Assembly (NCBI GenBank): GCA_003864495.1 | Contig: ML133478.1 | Span: forward strand, 320,498-384,497 | Direction: 5' to 3' | From: Nemopilema nomurai | Lineage: Eukaryota > Cnidaria > Scyphozoa > Rhizostomeae > Rhizostomatidae | Length of the DNA: 64,000 nt | In this document: in pieces, positions 24,016 through 34,812 of the stretch | How positions within the stretch are numbered: position 1 is the stretch's first letter | How the letters are laid out: every line of letters starts with the position of its first letter | Notes under the pieces: model-generated | The model's database searches: none | What the model saw: only the letters and a program-made list of their open reading frames with translations | Told to the model about the DNA's origin: nothing | Translations under genes and position numbers: made by a program

Positions 24016-25077
24016 TCACGACTTGCAGAAACTGCAAATAGAGGAAGCAAGATCATTTATATATGCCCTAAGGTCACTGCCAAATCTAATCACAAAGAGT
24101 GCGTTAAAGAATGGGTTGAAACATGGTAGTAGAAAGATGTATTCAAGCACAGATGGTTGTAGCTGCTTCTCTGAATGTAGAAGCATGAAATGTAAGTAGG
24201 CGGCATTGGCTGGAATGTAGAAGACAGCAAACGAGGTAAGGATGCAAACGAGGGCCTTTCCAAATTCACTCTCTGGTCTTCTTGGCGCAGATCCTTTCTC
24301 AGAATTAACAGATCTGTCGATGTTTCCACATTTTGTTGCAATTGGAGCATTGCAGTGCTTATTTTTTGGTACCTCCAGTTGTTGTAATCTTTCTTGATCT
24401 CTTGAGTGATCATCGAGAATGGCACGTGACTGTTCTTCTTTCTTTAGGTTAGTAACAGTTGTGATATTTGGCCCAGTGTCTTTCGATGTTATAGCTGCCA
24501 GTTGAGAAGAGCCCTGTTCTTCATGGTGAATTGATCTCTCTTTAGGGCTTGCCTCTGAGTTCCCTGCGAAGACTCTTCTTTTTACGGTGATGTATGCCCA
24601 GAGGTAAGCAATAAAGAAGACAGGAAATCCAGCTATATAGAATGACGTGCAAATCAATGGAGAACGCAAGTATGCAGCCAAAGAACAGACCGTGAGAATT
24701 ACATTACAGCAGAGAACTGCAATGCTTTTTCGTCGTGTCATGAATGCAGTATATTTTGACAACATCCTCATATGAATGCATCGATCTATTGCTATAGTCG
24801 CAGTTAGAAAACCGGACGTTTGAAGAAAAAAGCTAAGAGCCATTTGATAAATCGTCCTTTGGGCTGATTTGATCATCATTACTGAGTGAAGTATGAGTCC
24901 AGTTGTCCCTACCAGCAGATCCGACATACATAGCCAGAATATGAACCAATACGACACAATGGTCAGTTTGTTGAGTTTCTTCAGCGAGTAAGCAAGTAAA
25001 GCGTTCACCAGCACATTCGCAATGTCTAACGGAATGGCGAGTGCGTAGTATGGCCAGTTGGGTCTTTCCAACTCCAT
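24016..25077 (-). CDS. Rhodopsin-like GPCR, cnidarian-type orphan (GPCR-2b)
   Basis: A 353-residue, single-exon receptor colinear with GPCR-2a up to SFCK, where it stops after one more Ser. It has SDLLVG in TM2, DRCIHMR after TM3, FYIPA in TM6 and NPFFNALF in TM7, so a Pro stands at the place where copy A has Gln. The third cytoplasmic loop agrees with GPCR-1 at several sites where GPCR-2a does not (RSIHH, TTVTN, DDHSRDQERL). It also has private changes (SVNSEKGS), so the paralogues have probably exchanged sequence. Likely a plasma-membrane receptor; ligand and G protein unknown. Confidence 0.92.
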   Translation of the reverse strand: MELERPNWPYYALAIPLDIANVLVNALLAYSLKKLNKLTIVSYWFIFWLCMSDLLVGTTGLILHSVMMIKSAQRTIYQMALSFFLQTSGFLTATIAIDRCIHMRMLSKYTAFMTRRKSIAVLCCNVILTVCSLAAYLRSPLICTSFYIAGFPVFFIAYLWAYITVKRRVFAGNSEASPKERSIHHEEQGSSQLAAITSKDTGPNITTVTNLKKEEQSRAILDDHSRDQERLQQLEVPKNKHCNAPIATKCGNIDRSVNSEKGSAPRRPESEFGKALVCILTSFAVFYIPANAAYLHFMLLHSEKQLQPSVLEYIFLLPCFNPFFNALFVIRFGSDLRAYINDLASSICSFCKS

Positions 25078-25582
25078 CGCATGCTATTGCTTCAATGTCA
25101 GCTGCCTTTCAGGCATCAAACACATGACCAGGTGCTTGGGCATTGAAGGAAAATGCAAGGTAGGAAGCGAAGCGACTGTTCCCAGGGCACTTCTCCTTCA
25201 ACAAAACGGCACTATTTTTCAAAGAACAACGCCGGTAAAATTGTTTGGAAATGACATCTTCAATTCTCGGTCAATCAACACACCCCTTTCAATTCGTTTT
25301 TATTTTCATTGACAACGTAATTTTTGTGTTCTATGTAATCGGAAGATCTAGGAATGCTTTCAAAATTCAGTGATCTATTTACTTCGGGTGATTAATTTTC
25401 AGTATTTCTGTGAGTAAAAACCGCATAGTAAACAATGATTTTGTAAATATTCATGCATTACATCAGCAGCTAATATAAGTGTTTACAGACTGATTTTATC
25501 CGATCGTCCATACATTAATGCTATGCCAAATGGAAAGGCCTATTGTGAGCTGTTTGTTGGATGCTGGATGCTGGATGCTGGA

Positions 25583-25583
<1 letters not shown>
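25078..25583. other. 5' spacer of GPCR-2b
   Basis: Counterpart of 13432-13930; no gene seen. Confidence 0.4.
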
Positions 25584-25644
<61 letters not shown>

Positions 25645-25671
25645 AGCCTGTCTGTTCGTCTGTCGGTTTGT
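25584..25671. repeat. (CTGT)n microsatellite, copy B
   Basis: Shorter allele of the array at 13931, with an interrupted end (ttgtcagcctgtctg) and one more ggatgct unit in front. Confidence 0.95.
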
Positions 25672-26424
25672 ATGTCTCTAGCTCCTGCATTGACTACTGG
25701 CAATTGAGTGTGGCCGCTCAAAAGCTTCCATTTCTTGCCAAAAGCTGCCGACCTACCCGATGCTTCCCGATTTGGACTTTATGCCCAAAAGCTTCCATGG
25801 GTGGACTAATACAACAGCACCCGCATCAAGCTCCCTTTTCTTACATAAAGCGTGCCGACTGGGGAGCGAAGATATGATGAGTATCTGAGGCTGCATGTAC
25901 GAGTTTGATATTCGATATAAAAGCCAGCAGTGAAATAAGATCAAACGCCATTAGTACAGCTTCACGTAATGATATTAATGGTTGCTTTTAAAATACATCA
26001 TCTATGTAAAGCAGAATAAACAAATCTTTTCTATGACAGGCAATTTGTTTTTGCTGGCCTAGTTGCACGTTTTTCTTACATATAAAGGATTTTAGGAGGC
26101 TAGAAAAATAGATAATCGAGGTTTGTCCAAGGTTTATTGTGCATACAGATTACATAAAATGTGGTTCGCATGACTTCTATTACCTTAATCTAGATTTTTC
26201 TTCTTGATTGACAGTAATAGCAATTAAGTATAATTATAATGAAAATCTAAGTAATAATTGTTGTGCATTAGGATCTTTCTTTGTCAGTGCTCGTCAGAAA
26301 AATGCTCGTAAAATCAGAAGATCAAACATAGAAGGAGGCAGTGCTTTGGTACCAAATTAACACCAAGATCCAGTTCCCGATCAAGATGGTTCCAGTTTGC
26401 GTCGGTTCCAATGCATCCGGAAAA
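25672..26424. other. Spacer 3' of GPCR-3b
   Basis: Counterpart of 14051-14805; no gene recognised. It must hold the 3' untranslated region of GPCR-3b. Confidence 0.4.
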
Positions 26425-27603
26425 CTAGAAACAGGACAGGGTGCAGCGAAGTTCTTTCACATACCGTCTCATCTCAGTACTGAACACTGTGAATATTACA
26501 ACATTGAATGATGAGTTGCATTGGACGAGTAGGGCTACAATAGGCAAAACATTTGCTGATTCCCCCTGGGGGAAGTAAACACGGCATAAGGCAGCGATGT
26601 TGGCTGGAAGGAAGCAGAGCGCAAACATAAACAAAGCGATAACCATTGCCTTCAAGAACTCTTTCTCTGGCCTCCTTTTTGTTATGAGGCGAGGCCGGGG
26701 AAGCTTCCTAGGGTCTTGGTTGTTCATTGTTTCTCTTGATTTGCATTCTTTTTCTTTCTGAGAACTATACTGGGGTATATTTGTTGCAATCTTGTCGTTG
26801 GGTTTCGGGTGCACGTGGGCATCTTTATTCAGGGCAGCAGGCCTTGCGTCTCGACTTGCGTGCTGCAATCCGTGGATCTGTTTACAGCTGCCCAATATTT
26901 CACCGGAGTTTTCGACCTTAGGCAAAGAGCAATCGACCTTGCAGCTTGTAGTCAACTTCTCTGGCTTAGAAATGGATTCCTGGTTGACCTCACCAACTTG
27001 CAATCGTCGCTTTATTGAGACGTATGTGTACACATATGCTACCACGACGGAAACCACTGAGCAAAGATGCAACATAATGGCAAATTCTTTATGAAAGACT
27101 TTAACCACGAAAACAGAAGAAGCTATGATTATGCTGCACACCAGCATGGCACAAACCCCTCTTTTTGTCATGAAAGATTTGTACCTATTGAGTAGTTTCA
27201 TGTGAATGCTCCGGTCAATAGCAATTGTCAGCATAAGATAACCTGATTGGTCGACGCAAAAGAATACAATTTCCGACATTATTAAATCTGATTTTCTACT
27301 AGGGATAAAGGTTGATAAAATATTGGAGTATCTTATCAATCCAAACAAACCAACAAAGAGATCAAACACACTCAACCAGAAAACAAGCCAGTACGAAACC
27401 ACTTTCAGTTTCTTCAGCCTTATCAATGCATGTATAAAGAACATATTGAGCAGTATATTTGAAATGCCAATTGCGATCCCGACGGAATCATATAGCATTT
27501 TGAAGTCAAAGTGTGCGATCCCTTTTGTTTTGCGACTTTTCAATGTGGTTTGTGGAGCAGAGGCAGCTCTAGAAAAGATATAGGTGCCGTAATTGTTCAG
27601 CAT
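26425..27603 (-). CDS. Rhodopsin-like GPCR, cnidarian-type orphan (GPCR-3b, complete)
   Basis: A single-exon receptor of 392 residues. The first Met (27603) adds about 35 residues before TM1; a Met at residue 36 (MLYDSVGIAIG) aligns with the starts of GPCR-1 and GPCR-2 and is a good alternative. TM1 39-61, TM2 68-92 (FDLFVG), TM3 107-129, DRSIHMK 130-136, TM4 150-168, TM5 174-196, a third cytoplasmic loop of about 115 residues (198-315), TM6 317-340 (LCFLPAN), TM7 353-375 (NSSFNVVIF in place of NPxxY). The same family as GPCR-1/2 shows in YWLVFWLSVFDL and in LNRYKSFMTKR after TM3, but there is no near-identical tract. This is the intact source of the fragment at 14806. Ligand unknown. Confidence 0.92.
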   Translation of the reverse strand: MLNNYGTYIFSRAASAPQTTLKSRKTKGIAHFDFKMLYDSVGIAIGISNILLNMFFIHALIRLKKLKVVSYWLVFWLSVFDLFVGLFGLIRYSNILSTFIPSRKSDLIMSEIVFFCVDQSGYLMLTIAIDRSIHMKLLNRYKSFMTKRGVCAMLVCSIIIASSVFVVKVFHKEFAIMLHLCSVVSVVVAYVYTYVSIKRRLQVGEVNQESISKPEKLTTSCKVDCSLPKVENSGEILGSCKQIHGLQHASRDARPAALNKDAHVHPKPNDKIATNIPQYSSQKEKECKSRETMNNQDPRKLPRPRLITKRRPEKEFLKAMVIALFMFALCFLPANIAALCRVYFPQGESANVLPIVALLVQCNSSFNVVIFTVFSTEMRRYVKELRCTLSCF

Positions 27604-28448
27604 TTACTGGAACTGAAAACCACGAGTGACTAAGAGCAATGGAAATCTCAGAATCGAAACTCAACACAACAAGTTAGACATGAAAGAGAGAAAAACAGGG
27701 GAATGAACTAAAATATGATCCACATTAGAGTGAGGTACTTCTGCAATTATGTTAACAGCTAGTCTGCAAGTATGCTTGACACCCAAAGAACGTACATCTA
27801 GACTGAATGAGTTGTGAAAGTATAGGATGAAAATAGTTATAATCTATACTTTTATTAGAGACTGAAGTGTAAAATTGGGGCCCTAGGTGGCTTTGAATCT
27901 CGAGTTTCCTGAAGTGAATATGGGTCATGCAAGCTATGTACAATAAACTTACGTCCACAGAGAAGGTCTTGGCACTTGTTCTGCCCAATGTTCTGCATTT
28001 TGCTGCTAATCGTGCATTCTCGTTTTACATTAGCTCTTACACTCAATTGCCAACCAACACCTGTTTGCTTATGATTCCACATTCTTCACAGTTTCATGAA
28101 CCAAAGTAAATATTGAAAGGCAAGGATCATTACAGCAGTTTCAATTAATACAATCCACCTAAAGTTAAAAGCTATAAAGTAAATATTTATTTTAAGATCT
28201 GCTGCAAATCTCCATTCTCCTTGCAAATCTGAAGTCACCAATTACTGATTTTGCAAATAGCAAGCTTTCTCATTAAAAGCAAACGGCTCATTGAAAAGCT
28301 TTCAAGAAAGCACTTTAATCAGTCTAAAAGTTTGTATTTCAATAAAACTTTAAATTAGTACTACTCCAGTGGTCTAATTTTTTAATATTGAACTACAGCA
28401 ATCTATACATTGAAAAATTATGAACTCCATTTACCCATATGTAAAGAG
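27604..28448. other. Spacer upstream of GPCR-3b
   Basis: No gene recognised; short frames only. It must contain the GPCR-3b promoter, but no diagnostic element is visible. Confidence 0.4.
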
Positions 28449-28574
28449 CCTATCACAGAGATATTTCTACATCACTAATCATCAAATCAGCCTATCACAG
28501 AGATATGTCTACATCACTAATCATCAAATCAGCCTATCACAGAGATATGTCTACATCACTAATCATCAAATCAT
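28449..28574. repeat. 42-bp minisatellite, three copies
   Basis: Three nearly perfect tandem copies of a 42-bp unit beginning cctatcacagagatat; the first copy differs at one base (tttct for tgtct). Because 42 is divisible by three, an open frame (28420-28728, plus) runs through as a repeated SLSQRYVYITNHQI peptide. I see no other support for a gene. Confidence 0.95.
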
Positions 28575-29958
28575 ACGAAGAGGAATGTATGCATACTATT
28601 ACCAATGTGATTACCTATTACCAAGCCCCAGGCAGTGCATTGTCAAATTTGTAATGAATTTAGAGCATTTGAGCAGCCGCATCTTACAGGTCGATGGCGC
28701 TGAAGACGACAACAACACCTCTCACTGAGAATTATGTTCTGATGCACATGATGACGATGGCGGCAATGCGGAAATGTGCTGTACACAGTACCAGTACCTG
28801 GTTTTAGCTAGCTAGAACCTTCTACAAGAAACTCGAAGAGGGTATAGTAATACTCTTTCAAAAGATGCCGCCAGCTGTCATCATGTCAATCACAAGCATT
28901 TACAAAATAAATACCCCAGACAGCGATACGTATATACTTTTGTAAAAAGTATGAAAAGATTATCCAACTGGCTTGCAAATTCATGTTAAAGAAGCACGTA
29001 CTTAAAAGTTTGGTGTTTAAGGCCAATGAATTCAATACGATACTTTAAAGTACATAAGCAGATAACTAAATGGCATAAATTGCTGCCTAACTTTCTTTCC
29101 GATTCGTTGTAGCACTTGAATACACGAGAGTACTATATTATCACATTCAATATCAATCTCACATCAGTCGATTAACCAAAATTGACGCCGCCAGAGTTAT
29201 TCTCTCAATAATTTTCAGAAAAGAAACATGATTAGGTTTTCCAGTCAAATTATAGGCTCATATACTTCACGACCACCACTAGTAAGTTATCAAAAGGCAA
29301 GGTGTAAGTCAATTTTTGGTTGTGTCGCAAAGTGGAGAGTAAATGTTTCCACTGATAAATACAATTCTGAAAGTCATATCATTTTTGAAAAAAGCCAACA
29401 GCCACCCGATTGAAACTGCAAGAAATCATTACAGTTGCTCATAAGGACTCGTGAAAATAGTGCATAAATGTTGCCCATACGTAAACGAAAGGAATATCGG
29501 AACTCTTCATCTAACCTAAATGTCTTAATGACATGCCTTCATTAGTGCCGGCTTCATTCTGACTACATATTTAATAACGTTCACGTTTAGACTAAGTTTT
29601 GCGATGTCAGAACCATTATATCGACAATTTGTTATGAAGAAAGTAGTTTTTGCAATGGAGAATGGAAACTTTTCCCTAAAGCAATCTTGTTCCATTTCGG
29701 TCTAAAGTCATCAAAATTTTTATTTTGAACAGCAGATTCTGCTACACAAAGTTTTATGAAAGTTGACATCAACCAAAGGAGGTTATTGAATGTCGATAAC
29801 GAGGTAAATGGAGATAAAATTATTGAAAGTTAATAGGTGTCAATTGCGGATGAATTATAAAAGTGGTATCATTGGTGTTATCATGCGAGAGTCAAAAGAC
29901 CTTGCATCTCTCTTACGCCTATCGAAAAATATATTGTTTACCCTAATCCACACATATT
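28575..29958. other. Spacer between minisatellite and GPCR-4
   Basis: AT-rich, no gene recognised. It would include the 3' untranslated region of GPCR-4. Confidence 0.4.
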
Positions 29959-31511
29959 TTAGGAAGTAACGAAAAACCTTTTTAATAAAGATGCTATACA
30001 AGTCCTTATTCTTGAATTTCCAATTACAACAATAACTGCGTTTAGGGATGAATTCGACAAAAGCGCCAGGACAGCGTATGGTAATAACTTATCAATGACA
30101 TTCACCCCTAGCCCATGTGCACCCCCCGAAAGGTCTCTTGCGAGCTTAATGATGTTCAGTAGACAATACGGGATGTAGCAAAGGAACATTGCTACAAGAA
30201 CAAGCACCATGCCTTTTGCAAATTCGACGTCAGATCTCTTTCTTCCACCGGAAGTGGCCTCGCTCCCTAGGTCCAGGCTCCTGACCTTTCTTCTGACCAT
30301 GGTGTAGGCGCAAGTGTAGAGAAGGAACGTGGCAGTGATGAAGATGCCGTACAGGATGAAGAGGTACATCATTACGATGCTCTCTGTATGTTTGGAGCTC
30401 CATGGAATCGTCGTCAGTATGGTCTCCTGTGCACCCACCAAACCGCACAGCAAAACCAGCACGTTTGCTTTCCGTCGAGTCATTATTAGCCGATATCTGA
30501 TGACAAAACGGTTGCAACAAGTAATGACAGTTTATGAGTGCCTTTTGATATCTCTATAAATGTCGTTGTCAGGGGATTATGTTAATATCCAAGAGAAACT
30601 AGTTTGGAAGCTCCACTAAGAAGTATATCAGGCGTCTTCACCTGTGCTTTCTCGACTTGGTTTAAGCTTTAATCTTCTATCTCTACAGCAAATAGAACGC
30701 TATTTAAAATAGATCCCAATGATTTATGTGTTTATTTGTGATTGTATCGAGATAGTAGATAGTAGACAAGGCAAAGTAGATAGTAGCTAAAGCGAAATTT
30801 TGAATGTCCGAAATTCACCTTTAACGATAGCTTTAATGCATTTTAAGGCATACGCAGACAAAACATTTGAAAAATGAGAATTGCGCTGCAAACTTAGCTT
30901 TGCAAAAAACGTTTGAATAAGAGGGTTTAAAGGCAGGTATAACATTAAGTTGTACAAGATGGATATTAAACTAGAGAGTTAATACCAGTATAAACTTTGT
31001 TGGTATACCATTGTTATAAATTAAATTATGTTCATTATAATCTTAATGTTATGTGTAAAACTGTAGAAATTATTCTACCAAACATCAGCGGACAGACTCC
31101 TAAGTAATCCAACAGTTGTTGTAAATATGGCAATCAAAATGGCAGATCTCACCTGTTGAGGAACTTCATTCGAAAAAACCGATCAATGGCAATAAGAAGT
31201 ATGAGCGATCCCGAGGATATAACGAAGAAACTTTTTATTCCAAAAAGGAAGTACAAAGCAATATCTGGTGCATTGCTAGATAACACTGCATCGATTACTA
31301 ATGCAAACAAGCCTATGCACAAATCAGATATGCTAAGGCACAACAGAAAGCGATATGAATTGACATGGAACATTTTGATCCTCCAGAGAGAGCAGGCAAG
31401 CAGTACATTCAGTAATACATTTGCTGTGCTAATCAGGATTCGTGGTGCTAGCAAGCTGTTTGGAAATTCTTTCATGATAAACTTCTCTTTTTCCTCACTG
31501 AGCGAAGTCAT
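29959..31511 (-). CDS. Rhodopsin-like GPCR with one intron (GPCR-4)
   Basis: Two exons: 31511-31153 and 30496-29959, joined across a 656-bp intron with donor CAG|GTGAGA and acceptor TCATCAG|ATAT. The join is in phase 2 and gives MKFLNR-YRLIMTRRK, which matches LNKYPTFMTRR of GPCR-1, so the splice is well supported. The protein has 298 residues. TM1 21-44, TM2 53-75 (SISDLCIG), TM3 86-108, DRFFRMK 110-116, TM4 130-148, TM5 160-184, a short third cytoplasmic loop (about 25 residues), TM6 213-236 (LCYIPYC), TM7 258-279 (NSSLNAVIV, again without the NPxxY Pro). It differs from GPCR-1 to 3 in having the intron and lacking the long cytoplasmic loop. An alternative start is Met-13. Ligand unknown. 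Confidence 0.9.
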
Positions 31512-31999
31512 GGGTCAGCGAAAAAAGTCTTGGATGTGAAATCGAATCCAAAAGCCGTGAAATAGTTGCATGGTCCAATTAATGTTCGAAACAAAAACTC
31601 TGGCTCGATTTGACGCATTTGACGCATTTGACGCAACTCCTTACGATCGTGCCACTGCTTCACGTCTAGTTTATATTCACAAGATTCGTTGATTTGGTAG
31701 TTTTAATCGAGCTCTAGATGGAAGAAAAGGTTCTGTTTGCTCAAGGCAAATAGCGAGAGCTTTGAGCTAAATAACTTCGTATAATTAATCACTGCTGAGC
31801 CAGCCTTTAATTAGCGTGCAATTTTAGCTCGGTGAAATTGTCTGCAAAAGATTAAGGAGATGCTCATCGCTTGCTACACTTTCTGGTGCCACTTAGAACA
31901 GATACTGTGGCCTAAATCTTCAGATGCCATTTATTATTCTGTCCTGTTTGATCTCCACGTCATCCACTGTAATGAATCTGTTATTATAGAGCAAGAGAC
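31512..31999. other. Spacer with triplicated 10-mer
   Basis: Three perfect copies of tttgacgcat run in tandem at about 31611-31640, some 100 bp upstream of the GPCR-4 start. No gene recognised. Confidence 0.5.
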
Positions 32000-32510
32000 T
32001 GGTTGGACAATGGATTGGCCGAGCCAACATCTGCCGGTATTGCGGCTACGGAACGCTTCTTGTTGCTCTGCCCTGCCTTTGAGAGTGAACGTCGAAATCT
32101 TCTCGCCAAAGTTCTAGAATTGTTACAACCTTTCGGATACACCGATCTTTCAAATGAGGTCTTGATACAACTTTAATTATATTATAGAAAAATAATCGAG
32201 TTGACTCTCCAATATATTCACACAACTGGTAGATTCGAGTAATGTCACAGTCACTTAACCGCCACAGGGTCCCTTTTCTGTCAGTCCTTTTTCATAGTAT
32301 TCTACTGTGCATGTAGCATAATAATATAGCATATATAAATGTAATGCTTTTATAATTTTAAAGTTAGTTATACCAAGTTATATGTCCAATCCCAGGCGGC
32401 AGTCATGATTGGTTGCTCCTCCTGGGTTTCGTCCTTGTAATGTAGTTTAGTGGTTCGTACGTAGTGTTTTGGGTAACTTGTTATGTAAGTTTTTATATTG
32501 AATAAAAAAC
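32000..32510 (+). mobile_element. 5'-truncated non-LTR retrotransposon (LINE) 3' end
   Basis: The plus strand carries remnants of the C-terminus of a LINE reverse-transcriptase protein. One frame reads ANICRYCGYG, which resembles the C-x2-C part of the terminal zinc knuckle. Another reads RFLLLCPAFESERRNLL and LLQPFGYTDLSNEVLIQL. After a small frame change comes KIIELTLQYIHTTGRFE, ended by TAA at 32240-32242. At least two frameshifts show that it is dead. A roughly 270-bp 3' untranslated part follows and ends gaataaaaaac near 32510. The 5' limit is approximate. Family recognition comes from memory of the general C-terminal pattern of cnidarian LINEs. Confidence 0.7.
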
Positions 32511-34641
32511 ATCTGCCAACCAGCCTACGACAATACACGCTTCCAATGCATTATGCGGGTCTCAAGGGGAATGCTGCTGTTGTTTGTTCTTCATATCGGT
32601 TAACATTGCCATTTTTGCCCATTGCAATCAATCCATGGACGCCGGAGTTTGCGACATCAAAGTGAATTCTAGGCCGTTCTGTGATAGTTTGTAATGTAGG
32701 TAAGATATGAGACCTACACAATGGCCAGTACAGACAATGCAAAGCAATGATGAGGAAAGAGCTTGTCGCTTTTACAATAGTCTCAGAGGCTGGCTAATTT
32801 GAGCAAGATAGGGGGACGAAGTAATAAACTGGTACAGAGACATACTGGTTCTTGATATGAGACGCCTTGTGCCAAGGGCATCAATGGCACTAGACAATAT
32901 GACATAGAAATTTTCCAACTCGCTATGTTCTCAGTGAAATCAACAGACTGGTGAGGAAGTCACGACTCTAATGTAAGGCATTATGTCTTAAACATTTGTT
33001 ATCGATATAAAGAACATCACAAAAGAACATCACAAAGAACATCTCAAAAGAACATCACAAAAGAGCATCACAACAAGGGCAGTGCGCCTTCCCGCTCCAA
33101 AAAAAATCACTATTCTCGCAACGATCATGATCGAAAAACATGAATTTTAATGATTAGTTTATTTCTACTATAATTGCAAAATTTCCGTTCGCAACCACTT
33201 AAAAGAACTACACTCGCATCTCCACACCTGCAACGCTTTCTTCGTCTTATAGATTTGCGAGATTCTTAATTTCACCAGTAGCAGGGTTTTATTAGAAATT
33301 CGAATGTTCTAATCTATTAAAGCGTGCTAAATATTTGACTAAATATTCGAAAGCACCGACAGTGTAAACGCTCTCCTGCCTTCAATGTGCAGCTGGGCCG
33401 TTTGCTCTTGACGACAGACAATCCAGCATTTGCCGGGTTCCGGAGATGGCGTCATTTACCACTTTTTAAAAATAAGATTGTCAATATATCCTATTAAAAC
33501 GTTTTATAGAATATTGCACAACTGGCTATGCCTATTGCTTTTAACGAGCAATTTTTATGCCTAGAGCTGTCGGCAATGCCTTGTTTTTCTCAAACATTAA
33601 TGAATCTCTTAGTATTTGTAAACATGAGTAATTCATTTTTCGAATTCAACTTGTGTCATGTATTGATCAGTGGTCTTGAGTAGCCTGCTGACACAATTTC
33701 TTCTACGTTTTTCCGTTGGTCTTTTGGTATTTGTGAGGCTAACGCATTTTTCTAGATCACATTGACGTTTTAGATATTGAAGTAGCTAACTACGCTTCTG
33801 CAACCACGTTGCCCTAATGCCACAATCCCTCGTAGCTCTGGCATCATAACTCGTTTGTAGTAGCATAATAAATGAAGAAGGCCCAAGAAAATGTAAATGT
33901 TACCAATCCTTCGACTTCACCTGGCCTACTTTGACACCTTAAGGTAAACCTGAATGCAACAAATATTAACCTTTCTAAAACTGCAATGATTTTCAAAGCA
34001 GTTGAAATATGCAATTCTCGAATATAAAATGGACAGTCAAAATTCGCAAACTTTCATCTCTAGCTTCACATCAAATCACCAGATCTGCTAAAGTATTTCA
34101 AAATCTATTATTTAAATTCGTATAAATCTCTTTTACTATGATTGCGCTGGGCTTCTCATGTCTCTGATCTAGTTTTGATTTTGAACTCCAATCTTTTGAC
34201 CATATGCCTTTGCACTACTAATAAGCTCTTTAGGTGCATTAGGTGACAGGTATGTGGTATGAGCATTTTTTACATTTCAAAGTCATTACTTGCCCCTCTT
34301 CTGATGGGCTTTAAACATCTATTACAGGGCTTGATGTTTGAATTGCCTTTATCGAAAATCTTCAATTTTGAATTGTATGTCATTAATACTAGAAGCCTTT
34401 GCCGATCATTATTAGCTTTTGAAAACCTCTTGATGTGGTTCAGTTACGCATGGACTGCTTTTATAATACAGCAAAAGCCCTATTAAACAGCAATAGTTTC
34501 CGATTTTGAAGCTAGATCGTTAATAATGAATGTTGTTTCAGCAACAAATCAACAATGACTAACAAGTTATGACAAACTGTGCACAAAATGACGCAGCTGT
34601 AGTTTTCAAATATTCAACTTGCAGTTTTGCCTTTTGATGCG
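32511..34641. other. Spacer without recognised genes
   Basis: It holds a short degenerate repeat of aaagaacatcaca (about five copies, 33008-33072). Otherwise I see nothing I can name. Confidence 0.5.
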
Positions 34642-34812
34642 TACCGTAAATCCTCGGATATTTCAAAAATTATTTCTTTATGTGGCATGTTTCAGGTAAT
34701 TCCATAAGCCCCCCCTCCCCCCTCTCGAATAAGCCCCCCCCTCGAATAAGCCCCTATCCAGAAATATCAAAAATAAATAAGCCCCAGGGGGCTAATTCGA
34801 GGGTTTACGGTA
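34642..34812. mobile_element. MITE-like element, TIR taccgtaaaycctcg
   Basis: A 171-bp element. The left end taccgtaaatcctcg is matched by cgagggtttacggta at the right end (14 of 15 pairs). The interior has two copies of tcgaataagcccc and a gccccagggggc hairpin. If the ends are ccgtaaa.., the flanking TA on both sides would be the target duplication of a Tc1/mariner-type element; this assignment is an inference. No transposase is present. Confidence 0.75.

Larger units (their letters stand above)
19025..26819. repeat. Segmental duplication, copy B (unique part)
   Basis: Direct repeat of 7458-15200 with the same gene order and strand. Together with array 2 it makes an 11,619-bp duplicated unit (15201-26819). 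Unlike copy A it continues without a break into the 5' two-thirds of GPCR-3, so this side has the ancestral arrangement at the GPCR-3 end. Confidence 0.97.
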
